5,343 nucleotides of DNA from Candidatus Firestoneibacteriota bacterium (GCA_013335425.1 JAAXVQ010000171.1:1-5343); one strand, 5' to 3'. Shown: positions 1 through 5,335, counted from the first letter of the stretch. Numbers and translations: made by a program. The notes: generated from the letters alone by a model not told the origin.

Positions 1-1
1 T

Positions 2-904
2 GTGGGGGCAGCGCTTCCGCGGCTGGAAAAAATTTACCGGGCCTGGCAGCCGCAGGCGGTATTGGTTCAGGGCGATACGGGCACTACCTTGGCCGGAGCC
101 TTGGCGGCCTATTACCAACACATCCCCGTGGGTCATGTGGAGGCCGGTTTGCGCAGCTTTGACCAGGCCAACCCTTTTCCCGAAGAAGCCAACCGCACGC
201 TCGTAAGCCGCCTGGCCGCGTGGCATTTTGCCCCCACGCCCTTGGCTGCCGCGAATCTTTTTAAGGAAGGTGTTTCCCGCCAGGCGGTGTTCGTCACCGG
301 CAATACGGTGGTGGACGCGCTCAACGATCTGCTGGGTTTAAAACCCGGGGCCCGAATGCCGGCGCTGCCGGAGCGGGTGGTGGTCACGGCCCATCGGCGG
401 GAAAATTTCGGTCCGCCCTTGCGGGAAATATGCGCGGCCTTGAAAACCCTGACCCGCCGCTATCCGGGCGTGGAATGGGTTTTTCCCGTACACCCCAACC
501 CGGAAGTGAAACGGATCGTGGCCCGGCACCTCAAGCCATCACGCGCCAATCTGCGCCTGGTGAAACCCCTGGACTACCCGGACTTCGTGCGCTTGCTCGC
601 GCAATCCCGGCTGGCGGTCACGGACTCCGGCGGCGTCCAGGAAGAAGCCGCCGTGTTGGGTATCCCGCTGATTGTCATGCGGGCCGCCACCGAACGGCCG
701 GAGGCCTTGGGCGCGGACGGATTTTTGGTGCCGCCGGAACACCGCGCTTTGGTGGCGCGAGTCTCCGCCTGTTTGGCCCAAAGCAACAAACCCAGGCAAC
801 TGCGCGTCTCGCCCTTCGGGGACGGGCGCGCTTCCGAACGCATAGTTGGGGCCCTCGCATGGGCACTTGGGAGGGAAACGAGCAGACCAAAACCCTTTAG
901 CTAG
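2..904 (+). CDS. wecB: UDP-N-acetylglucosamine 2-epimerase (non-hydrolysing), 5'-partial
   Basis: The family interconverts UDP-GlcNAc and UDP-ManNAc in the cytoplasm, feeding ManNAc/ManNAcA-containing surface polysaccharides. Counting residues from the codon at base 2, family motifs appear in order: QGDTGTT (24-29, Asp25), GHVEAGLR (44-51, Glu47), PEEANR (60-65), VTGNTVVDAL (98-107), TAHRRENFG (129-137, His131), VHPNP (163-167), TDSGGVQEEA (207-216) and ERPEAL (231-236). Asp25, Glu47, Glu61/62 and His131 match the catalytic acid/base residues described for the E. coli enzyme. The family is usually about 365-380 residues, so roughly 70-75 N-terminal residues lie off the left edge; the GTG at base 2 is only the first readable codon, not a start. 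After ERPEAL the usual GT-x-x-LVG segment reads GADGFLVPP, a mild divergence. The TAG stop lies inside the left arm of the foldback repeat at 899, so the last residue or so is element-derived. Family identity is secure; use of the wecB name is by homology. Confidence 0.95.
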   Translation: MGAALPRLEKIYRAWQPQAVLVQGDTGTTLAGALAAYYQHIPVGHVEAGLRSFDQANPFPEEANRTLVSRLAAWHFAPTPLAAANLFKEGVSRQAVFVTGNTVVDALNDLLGLKPGARMPALPERVVVTAHRRENFGPPLREICAALKTLTRRYPGVEWVFPVHPNPEVKRIVARHLKPSRANLRLVKPLDYPDFVRLLAQSRLAVTDSGGVQEEAAVLGIPLIVMRAATERPEALGADGFLVPPEHRALVARVSACLAQSNKPRQLRVSPFGDGRASERIVGALAWALGRETSRPKPFS

Positions 905-1167
905 TTCTTGTTGTGGAAAGGGCACTTTTGTTTTTTTAAAATTCCTCTCCCCTTCGTTCCCGCCCACCAAGTCCTAGGAACCTGTCGGACTTTCTCCTCA
1001 GAGACGGTATAATAGCGCCGTCATCCCCCTTTGCAAAAGGGGGAAAACACACAGGCACCTTTATTCGTGAGCCATTCGGAGCGGTATTTGGATCTTTCGA
1101 AGATTTAAGTCCGACAGGCTCCTAGGGAGGGGCTTATAAAAAGGCTTTTCCACAACAGGAACCAGCT
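899..1167. mobile_element. Foldback/MITE-like repeat, copy 1, interrupted by a second element
   Basis: The ends are imperfect inverted repeats. The left arm from 899 (agctagttcttgttgtgg, continuing aaagg) pairs with the reverse complement of the right arm ending at 1167 (agctggttcctgttgtgg, continuing aaaag), with about three mismatches over 22-24 bases. No protein is encoded. Without the inner insertion (978-1121 plus one 4-bp duplication) it would be about 121 bp. The inner parts recur at 5173-5319: ttgtggaaag, then T-rich and CCTCTC sequence, cccaccaagtcct, a GAGGGG block and aaaaggctttt. This shows a dispersed family. The outermost AGCT at both ends is palindromic and may be target duplication or the tip of the inverted repeat. 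The non-autonomous nature and mobility are inferred. Confidence 0.65.
978..1121. mobile_element. Small inverted-repeat element (MITE-like) nested in the outer repeat
   Basis: The left end gaacctgtcggactt (978-992) and the reverse complement of the right end gagcctgtcggactt (1107-1121) agree at 14 of 15 bases. CTAG flanks the element on both sides (974-977 and 1122-1125) and is the likely 4-bp target duplication; a longer TCCTAGG duplication (972-978, 1120-1126) is an equally valid reading that shortens the element to 141 bp. Joining the flanks restores cctagggagggg, which matches cctggggagggg in the uninterrupted copy at 5291-5302. Inside is an 8-bp stem (CCCCCTTT 1025-1032 with AAAGGGGG 1036-1043) without a T tract, and a TATAAT at 1008-1013 without a convincing -35. 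There is no ORF, so any transposase must act in trans. YTAR-type 4-bp duplications are known from the IS5 group, but the parent IS is not identified here. Confidence 0.7.
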
Positions 1168-1278
1168 ATTCAACGAAGGGGACCTACAAACATTGAAAGA
1201 GATGAACCAAACGATATTGAAGTTTGAAAATTTCCCGATGTGAGATGGCAAGTTTTGTTTTGCCTGGCCTCGATGCAA
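1168..1278. other. Intergenic spacer between outer repeat and antitoxin gene 3' end
   Basis: About 110 bases with no recognisable gene. If the AGCT at 899-902 and 1164-1167 is a target duplication, the wecB frame continues here for nine more codons after the shared Ser (YSTKGTYKH) to a TGA at 1194-1196, so the left part may be the former wecB tail. A weak inverted repeat, GGCAA (1247-1251) with TTGCC (1260-1264), lies 3' of the antitoxin but lacks a following T tract on the minus strand, so it is not called a terminator. Confidence 0.35.
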
Positions 1279-1554
1279 TTAAGCTATTTTGATCGTCAGT
1301 TTTTTCCCTAAAGCCGCCGCAACTTTCTCAAGCGTGGACAATTTAATGTCGTTTGCATGATTTTCGATTCTGGAAATCGCGGTTTTTTTCGTGTGCAGGC
1401 GATGGGCCAGTTCTTCCTGGGTCAAACCCGCCTTTTCCCGGCTTTGGCGCAAAAGCACGCCCACTTTCATATCTTCATACCCGGTTTCAAAACCCCGGTT
1501 AAAGGCAGCGTCAGTTTTTCGTCTTTTGGTAATATATTTGGATAAGTCGCTCAT
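1279..1554 (-). CDS. XRE-family antitoxin (HigA-like), toxin-antitoxin module
   Basis: A 91-residue DNA-binding antitoxin that should bind and neutralise the upstream toxin and repress the shared promoter. A basic N-terminal segment (SKYITKRRK, 5-12) and a FETGYEDMKVG linker precede a Cro/CI-type helix-turn-helix at about 31-85. The recognition region is GLTQEELAHRLHTKKTAISRIE (43-64 approx.), followed by the typical LSTLEKVAAALGKKLTIKI tail. Start: the ATG at 1554 follows GGGAG (1561-1565) by six bases and overlaps the toxin stop by four bases (ATGA), so the pair is translationally coupled. Order toxin then antitoxin matches the higBA arrangement. Codons are more A/T-rich than in wecB or the ligase gene, consistent with horizontal acquisition. 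A stand-alone XRE regulator is excluded in practice by the linked Gp49-type partner. The role is inferred from family and context. Confidence 0.88.
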   Translation of the reverse strand: MSDLSKYITKRRKTDAAFNRGFETGYEDMKVGVLLRQSREKAGLTQEELAHRLHTKKTAISRIENHANDIKLSTLEKVAAALGKKLTIKIA

Positions 1555-1910
1555 GATGATCTCCCAATCCGATTAAAATAATCTTGCCGATATTTTTGTG
1601 CTCTTGCAATCTCGTTTGCCGGCGTCTTTTGCGTTTTCTTCACAAAGCCATGAGTTAACCAGACTTCGCGCCCTATGAAGAAAGCAAATAGGCGATAAAT
1701 ATTCGACCCTTGTTTAATGCGACATTCCCATAACTCATCCGTACCGGCGAGTTTTTTTAAGTATAGGGCCGGAATTATTTCCAGTTCTTCGATCAGTTTT
1801 AATACCCAAATTATTTTTTGCGCAGCTTTGCCCGGTAATGAGTCCAGGAAGTTTTCAATCGGACATTTGTCATCACGGGTACGATAGAATTTTATTTTCC
1901 TCGGCATCAT
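1551..1910 (-). CDS. RelE-superfamily toxin, HigB/phage Gp49-like
   Basis: A 119-residue toxin; characterised HigB/RelE relatives are ribosome-dependent mRNA interferases, and inhibition of translation is inferred here. Family features visible: N-terminal strand RKIKFYRT (4-11), helical SLPGKAAQKIIWVLKLIEE (24-42), then YLKKLAGTDELWECRIKQG (50-68), YRLF (72-75), and the diagnostic Gp49 tail LTHGFVKKTQKTPANEI (85-101) with ARAQKYRQDYF after it. Basic residues Lys52/53, Arg64, Arg73 and Lys91/92 lie where the family carries catalytic or RNA-contacting residues; exact assignment is not possible by eye. The frame stays open upstream to 2123, but the ATG at 1910 is chosen because AGGAG (1916-1920) sits five bases before it and the upstream extension runs into an unrelated mobile element. 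A second ATG follows immediately at 1907, eight bases from the same AGGAG, and is an equally good start. Length is normal and all motifs are intact, so the toxin is probably functional. Confidence 0.9.
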   Translation of the reverse strand: MMPRKIKFYRTRDDKCPIENFLDSLPGKAAQKIIWVLKLIEELEIIPALYLKKLAGTDELWECRIKQGSNIYRLFAFFIGREVWLTHGFVKKTQKTPANEIARAQKYRQDYFNRIGRSS

Positions 1911-1937
1911 GTTAACTCCTGAGTTAACTATTGTCAA
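1911..1937 (-). promoter_or_regulatory. Toxin-antitoxin promoter/operator with inverted repeat over the toxin RBS
   Basis: On the minus strand, TTGACA (1937-1932) is followed by a perfect inverted repeat, GTTAACTC (1911-1918) and GAGTTAAC (1921-1928) separated by two bases. The repeat covers the AGGAG ribosome binding site and abuts the toxin ATG. XRE antitoxins of higBA-type modules bind such palindromes to repress their own operon, so this is the expected operator. The TAACAT seventeen bases after TTGACA overlaps the start codon and would give an essentially leaderless start, so the true -10 is uncertain. Confidence 0.6.
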
Positions 1938-1960
1938 TGGCGATGTTTCCGAAAGAGCTA

Positions 1961-2144
1961 AGAGGGTGTTGAAAAAGTCTACTATCCGTCCGGACCAGAA
2001 AGTGCTCTTGGGGTCCGGGTGAGCAAGCGTTGAGGAAATCCTTATCCGCAAAAGGATTTCCGATTCGAGCGAGCCTCTCCGACGAGAGCGGCTTGCGCAC
2101 CTGGGCCGCAAGAGCTGATCCACCGGGGTTTTTCATCACCTACT
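1961..2144. mobile_element. Multi-hairpin MITE-like element upstream of the toxin operon
   Basis: The ends are imperfect inverted repeats: gggtgttgaaaaagtc at 1964-1979 against the reverse complement of 2125-2142 (taggtgatgaaaaac), sharing GGTG-x-TGAAAAA. Tips of the GGGTGTTGAAAAAGTC type are common at insertion-sequence ends, but the family is not determined. The interior is highly structured: a 7-bp stem 1990-1996/2012-2018, a 10-bp stem 2034-2043/2052-2061 with 8-base loop, a 5-bp stem 2075-2079/2084-2088 with 4-base loop, and a long-range pairing GCAAGC (2023-2028) with GCTTGC (2091-2096) enclosing the last two. No transposase or recognisable protein is encoded and no clear target duplication is visible. 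It could be a non-autonomous element or the decayed end of an IS. Confidence 0.55.
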
Positions 2145-2315
2145 AATTAAAGTTAGACCGGTATCCGGGAAAATGATTGCGGAATAGATGGCCAATTTAT
2201 TGATGTTTAGTCGGGGCACGATATATCGTGCCCCGACCCTTGATCTCCCGGCCCCCGCCCCCAGGGGTGGTGGTTTAACCTTTTTTTACTTAGTGTGATA
2301 ATCCCGATTTTATAC
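2145..2315. other. Non-coding spacer upstream of the ligase gene
   Basis: Apart from the palindrome at 2210-2237, this stretch holds a C-rich tract (about 2248-2262), then a G-rich GGGGTGGTGG and a run of seven T at 2281-2287. No ORF with recognisable sequence and no RNA gene is visible. The C-rich and G-rich blocks could pair, but the stem is separated from the T run by about ten bases and no plus-strand gene ends upstream that would need termination. Confidence 0.4.
2210..2237. repeat. 28-bp perfect palindrome
   Basis: Bases 2210-2237 equal their own reverse complement, with arms starting GTCGGGGCACG and centre ATATAT; on one strand they can form a strong hairpin. There is no T tract on either side, so it is not a standard intrinsic terminator. 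Very similar GGGGCAC...GTGCCCC hairpins occur as dispersed intergenic repeats in many bacteria, the simplest explanation. The inner 16 bases (gcacgatatatcgtgc) also resemble the NrdR-box consensus as I recall it, notable because nrdR lies in the downstream operon. Confidence 0.85.
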
Positions 2316-2321
2316 TATAAT
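2316..2321 (+). promoter_or_regulatory. Putative -10 box for the ligase-nrdR operon
   Basis: A perfect TATAAT sits in an A/T-rich stretch 61 bases before the ligase ATG. At 16-18 base spacing upstream no good TTGACA match is seen (GTGTGA at 2293-2298), and there is no extended TG motif, so the promoter may be weak, activator-dependent or wrongly called. It implies a 5' leader of about 55 bases. Confidence 0.45.
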
Positions 2322-2370
2322 TCACCCGAGAGAGTCCGGCTTTTGCTGAGACTGAGGATTTAAGTTTATT

Positions 2371-2376
2371 AAGGAG
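2371..2376 (+). promoter_or_regulatory. Shine-Dalgarno AAGGAG deciding the ligase start
   Basis: AAGGAG lies five bases before the ATG at 2382. The in-frame GTG at 2376 overlaps this motif and cannot use it, so 2382 is the better start. Confidence 0.8.
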
Positions 2377-2381
2377 TGGTT

Positions 2382-4658
2382 ATGACCCGCGAACGCTTAC
2401 GCCGCCTTTGCGACCAGGGCATCCATCTTTCGTTGATCGCCATGTTGCTGGTGATCCCCCTGGTTTTCTATACGTTCGCTTATGATGTTTTCGAGTACAA
2501 CAAAATCACGGCTTTTCGTCTGCTCTCACTGCTGGCTCTGTTGGCGTATCTGACCAAACAGTTGTTGCTCTCCCGGGAACCCGTCAAAGCTTCGCCGTTG
2601 TGGCCGCCGGTGATTGCCATCGGCATCACGTCCCTGCTTTCCACGATTTGGACCAACAACTTTGCCACCAGCATCTTCGGCGTCTATGAGGATTTTGAAG
2701 GCATCTTGACCATCGCCAATTACATTCTGCTTTTCTTCCTGGTCAATCAGCACTTGCGTCATTTCAATGACGCCCGGAAGTTTTTAACGGCCGTGGTGGT
2801 GGCCGGGACCTTGGCCGGCGGGTACGGCGTGGCCCAGAATTTCGGGTTCGATTTCATCATGTGGAACCCGACCACCTACTCGGCGGCGCGCATGTTCGGT
2901 ACCCTGGGCAACCCCAATTTTCTGGCGGCTTTCGTGCTGATGTGCCTGCCTGTCGCCGGCATGCTCTTTCTCATGGCCCGGCGTCCGGCTTTAAAGACTT
3001 TGCTGTTGCTGATGTTTTTGGAAATGGCCGTGAGCATCATTTTCACCAAGAGCCGCGGCGCCATGTACGCTTTAGCCGGGCAGTTGGTGGTGCTGGTGGC
3101 GTATTTTATCTATGATTGGCGGCACAACGATAACCAGCTTTGGAAGGGGAACCGCCGCTGGCTCGTCGCCTTGGCGCTGGCCGCCGGGTTGACCCTGTTG
3201 CTGCCCAATGTGCGTTCCTCCATCGTGGTTTCCGTGGAGCGCACCGTGGCGACGTTGAACGTCAAAGAGATTCACATCACGCCCCGGCTCTACATTTGGC
3301 GCAGCGCCCTGCAGATGATCCGCGATCATCCGTTGCTCGGAACGGGCTTGGACACGTTTCAGATCACGTTTCCCAAATATCGCTTGGCCGAGTATTGGCG
3401 TTTGGAATGGAACGGCACACCGGAAAAAGCGCATAATTTTTTCCTGCAAATCGGAGCCACCACGGGTTTGCTCGGGTTGGCGGCCTGGCTCTGGCTGATC
3501 GGCCTGTATTTTTTCAAACTGATCCGCCAACTGCCCGGTCTCTCTCCGCCGCGCCGCCATTTGGCGGCGGCTATTGGGCTGGCGCAGGTCGGTTTTCTAG
3601 TCCAGAATCAAGCCAATTTCACGGTGCTTTCCTACGGTTTGTTGTTTTGGTTTTTCTTCGGCATGGGTTTGAGCCTGGACCGCGAAGAAGCGCCTGCGGA
3701 GATGGCGGTGAAAAAGTCCGAGGTCTTCAACTTGGCCAAGGTGCCGTTGCCGGAATGGCTGCTTTATTTGGCGGCCGCGGGTCTGATTTTTCTGGGTTTG
3801 GTTTTTTCTTTCCGGCTTTGGACGGCGGATCTGTATTTCAAGCGCGGCATCATCATGCTGACCTCCGGCTACCCGGAACAGGCGGCGGCGGATTTGGCCC
3901 AGAGCGTCGCCCTGCATCCCTACCGCGAAATTTACTGGGTCAAATACGGCATTGCGTATGAAGAAGCCGCCAAACGGGCCGGCGCGCAAAAGGAATTGAT
4001 TTTGCAAAAAGCCGTCGAGATTCATAAGCACACCATCAAGATGAATCCGTTAAACGGCTATAACTTCAACAATTTGGGGCGCGTTTATAAGTACTGGGGC
4101 GATTACCTGAACCCGGCCAAACTCAAGGACGCCGAAAACGTCTGCGCGCAGGCGAGCCGCCTGGACCCGTTCAACGTCTATTTTGCCCTCGATTTGACGG
4201 CCGTCTATCTTTCCGAACAGCGCTACGCGGAAGCTTGGGCCATTGCCGAGAAATTGGTCAAAGAATTTCCGGATTTCGCCCTGCCGTACTCCTATCTGGG
4301 ATATATTCGGCTGTTGCAGGGAGACACGAACGGCGCTTATCAGTATCTGAACACGGCTGCGCAGAAAAATTGGCGCGGGGATCTCAACACGCAATCGAGC
4401 ACCTTGAGCAACCTGGGCATTGTCCAGGCAAGGCGGGGCGAACTGGAACAATCCGCGGCTTCCTTTACCCGGGCCTTGGACCTGCGCCCCCAATACTTGG
4501 AAGCTCGGCTCAACCTGGCCGTGGTTTTGGAACGCTTGGGCAAGACCGGGGAAGCGGTTTCCGAATACCGCCGGATTCTCAGCGAGGCCCCGCAATATCC
4601 GCAGGCTGAAACGCTCAGGAAAAAAATCGCTTATTTAGAGAGGGGGAACGCCAAGTGA
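2382..4658 (+). CDS. O-antigen ligase/polymerase-family membrane protein with C-terminal TPR domain
   Basis: A 758-residue inner-membrane protein of the Wzy_C (WaaL/Wzy/PglL-like) group, which transfers or polymerises lipid-linked glycans at the outer face of the membrane. About 12-13 hydrophobic segments are visible, e.g. 15-35, 43-62, 75-91, 108-124, 133-152, 180-199, 204-221, 228-245, 260-275, 355-378, 411-431 and 459-478. Family marks are GNPNFLA (177-183), TKSRGA (222-227), the large loop with PRLYIWRSAL and DHPLLGTGLDTF (301-326), and HNFFLQIGATTGLLGL (351-366). From about 480 to 754 the chain is soluble and helical with TPR-like repeats, clearest at 498-512, 594-630, 637-660 and 675-736. 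TPR fusions are a known variant of this family. Ligase, polymerase and protein O-glycosyltransferase cannot be told apart by sequence at this level. The gene follows a TATAAT-like box and overlaps nrdR by four bases; the upstream epimerase supports a polysaccharide role. Confidence 0.88.
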   Translation: MTRERLRRLCDQGIHLSLIAMLLVIPLVFYTFAYDVFEYNKITAFRLLSLLALLAYLTKQLLLSREPVKASPLWPPVIAIGITSLLSTIWTNNFATSIFGVYEDFEGILTIANYILLFFLVNQHLRHFNDARKFLTAVVVAGTLAGGYGVAQNFGFDFIMWNPTTYSAARMFGTLGNPNFLAAFVLMCLPVAGMLFLMARRPALKTLLLLMFLEMAVSIIFTKSRGAMYALAGQLVVLVAYFIYDWRHNDNQLWKGNRRWLVALALAAGLTLLLPNVRSSIVVSVERTVATLNVKEIHITPRLYIWRSALQMIRDHPLLGTGLDTFQITFPKYRLAEYWRLEWNGTPEKAHNFFLQIGATTGLLGLAAWLWLIGLYFFKLIRQLPGLSPPRRHLAAAIGLAQVGFLVQNQANFTVLSYGLLFWFFFGMGLSLDREEAPAEMAVKKSEVFNLAKVPLPEWLLYLAAAGLIFLGLVFSFRLWTADLYFKRGIIMLTSGYPEQAAADLAQSVALHPYREIYWVKYGIAYEEAAKRAGAQKELILQKAVEIHKHTIKMNPLNGYNFNNLGRVYKYWGDYLNPAKLKDAENVCAQASRLDPFNVYFALDLTAVYLSEQRYAEAWAIAEKLVKEFPDFALPYSYLGYIRLLQGDTNGAYQYLNTAAQKNWRGDLNTQSSTLSNLGIVQARRGELEQSAASFTRALDLRPQYLEARLNLAVVLERLGKTGEAVSEYRRILSEAPQYPQAETLRKKIAYLERGNAK

Positions 4659-5137
4659 AGTGTCCCTTTTGCGGTTTCCAGGAAGACAAGGTTGTCGATT
4701 CGCGCTCGAGCAAAAACGGGTTGGCGATCCGTCGGCGTCGGGAATGCCTCCAGTGCGCCAAACGTTTCACCACCTACGAGCAGGTCGAAGAATTGCTCCC
4801 GGTGGTGGTCAAGAAGGACAACCGCCGCGAACCCTTCGATCGCTTCAAGATCATCGCGGGTATGCGCAAAGCCTGCGAGAAACGCCCGGTTTCCACGGAC
4901 ATGCTGGAGCGGGCCGTAGACGAAATCGAAAAAGCGCTCCAGAACAAAATGGAGAAGGAAGTGGCCAGCACGGCGGTGGGGGAACTGGTGATGCGGAAAT
5001 TGGCCGAACTCGACGAAGTGGCCTATGTGCGCTTCGCCTCGGTTTACCGGCAGTTCAAGGACCTCAACGCCTTCATGGACGAGGTCAAAGACGTCATTGC
5101 CAAGCAGGTCAAACCCGGGACAGGGAAGAAGGCGTAA
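4655..5137 (+). CDS. nrdR: Transcriptional repressor NrdR (ribonucleotide reductase regulator)
   Basis: NrdR is a nucleotide-sensing repressor that binds paired NrdR boxes ahead of ribonucleotide reductase genes. The 160-residue product has normal family length. An N-terminal zinc ribbon carries Cys3, Cys6, Cys31 and Cys34 (MKCPFC and ECLQC), with the basic DNA-contacting stretch IRRRRE (25-30) and RFTTYE (37-42). An ATP-cone follows at about 49-139, with VVKKDNRREPFDRFKI (50-65), ACEKRPVS (73-80) and YVRFASVYRQF (124-134) all conserved. The start is GTG at 4655, since MKCPFC is the family N-terminus; the purine-rich AGAGAGGGGG (4637-4646) lies eight bases before it. The GTGA overlap with the ligase stop indicates translational coupling. 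No reductase gene is in the window. The C-terminus (KPGTGKKA) is short and basic. Identification is secure. Confidence 0.97.
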   Translation: MKCPFCGFQEDKVVDSRSSKNGLAIRRRRECLQCAKRFTTYEQVEELLPVVVKKDNRREPFDRFKIIAGMRKACEKRPVSTDMLERAVDEIEKALQNKMEKEVASTAVGELVMRKLAELDEVAYVRFASVYRQFKDLNAFMDEVKDVIAKQVKPGTGKKA

Positions 5138-5172
5138 GTTTGATTGTTTGGGGATTAAGAAGTGATTTGTAA

Positions 5173-5319
5173 TTGTGGAAAGTTCGTTTGTGTTTTTAAT
5201 TTCCTCTCTCGTGGGAGAGGATAAAGGTAAGGGGCCAAGCCTTGAATGATAAGGCTTTTACCCCCTCCCCTTCCTCCCCTCCCACCAAGTCCTGGGGAGG
5301 GGAATAATAAAAGGCTTTT
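5173..5319. repeat. Foldback repeat family, copy 2 (uninterrupted)
   Basis: This copy shares with copy 1 (899-1167) the blocks ttgtggaaag (5173-5182 vs 911-920), a T-rich run with CCTCTC, cccaccaagtcct (5281-5293 vs 963-975), and a 23-base block from gagggg to aaaaggctttt (5297-5319 vs 1127-1149) with three mismatches. It lacks the inner element of copy 1 and carries about 50 extra bases in the middle (about 5212-5260). It contains two further stems: CCTCTC/GAGAGG (5203-5208/5215-5220) and CCCCTCCC (5276-5283) with GGGAGGGG (5295-5302). The right inverted arm of copy 1 (ccacaacaggaacc) is missing here, so the copy is truncated or diverged at that end. Confidence 0.6.
5231..5264 (+). terminator. 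Hairpin downstream of nrdR, possible weak terminator
   Basis: AAGCCTT (5237-5243) and AAGGCTT (5251-5257) form a perfect 7-bp stem with a 7-base loop, reinforced by GGGG (5231-5234) pairing with CCCC (5261-5264). The T tract is only four bases and is broken by the outer pairing, so efficiency is doubtful. It lies about 95 bases after the nrdR stop, inside the repeat. Confidence 0.35.
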
Positions 5320-5335
5320 TGCGCCAAGGCGCAAA
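5318..5335. repeat. TTTGCGCC-aa-GGCGCAAA palindrome at right edge
   Basis: An 8+8 bp perfect inverted repeat with two central bases, followed by ggtcgcaa at the window end. Sequences rich in TTTGCG/CGCAAA words with a GCGCC/GGCGC core occur as dispersed intergenic repeats in many genomes. The element probably continues past the edge, so its extent and any terminator role cannot be judged. Confidence 0.5.

Noticed and set aside
1008..1013. TATAAT inside the inner mini-element as an outward promoter
   Set aside because: No acceptable -35 hexamer at the right spacing, and no plus-strand gene immediately follows.
899..1167. Repeated blocks as a CRISPR array
   Set aside because: The repeats are inverted pairs and nested elements, not regularly spaced direct repeats with spacers.
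1169..1243. Open stretch on the plus strand reading FNEGDLQTLKEMNQTILKFENFPM before a stop
   Set aside because: It looks protein-like but is short, has no ribosome binding site or family match, and another frame is open here as well; it may be chance or a relic.
1247..1264. GGCAA/TTGCC inverted repeat 3' of the antitoxin as terminator
   Set aside because: Only five base pairs and no T tract on the minus strand.
1652..1659. GAGTTAAC half-site inside the toxin gene
   Set aside because: Identical to one arm of the operator but lacks the second arm; a single 8-base match is likely chance.
1911..2123. In-frame N-terminal extension of the toxin gene on the minus strand
   Set aside because: It reads through the operator and the MITE-like element, contains low-complexity Arg/Ser-rich sequence unlike the family, and the ATG at 1910 has its own ribosome binding site.
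1924..2139. 71-codon minus-strand ORF across the multi-hairpin element
   Set aside because: No recognisable domain and no good ribosome binding site; its span matches the element boundaries, and structured inverted repeats often leave frames open by chance.
2248..2287. C-rich/G-rich stem followed by seven T as an intrinsic terminator
   Set aside because: The plausible stem ends about ten bases before the T run, the small GGT/ACC stem next to it is too weak, and no plus-strand transcript is known to need ending here.
2376..2381. GTG at 2376 as start of the ligase gene
   Set aside because: It overlaps the AAGGAG motif that best serves the ATG at 2382.
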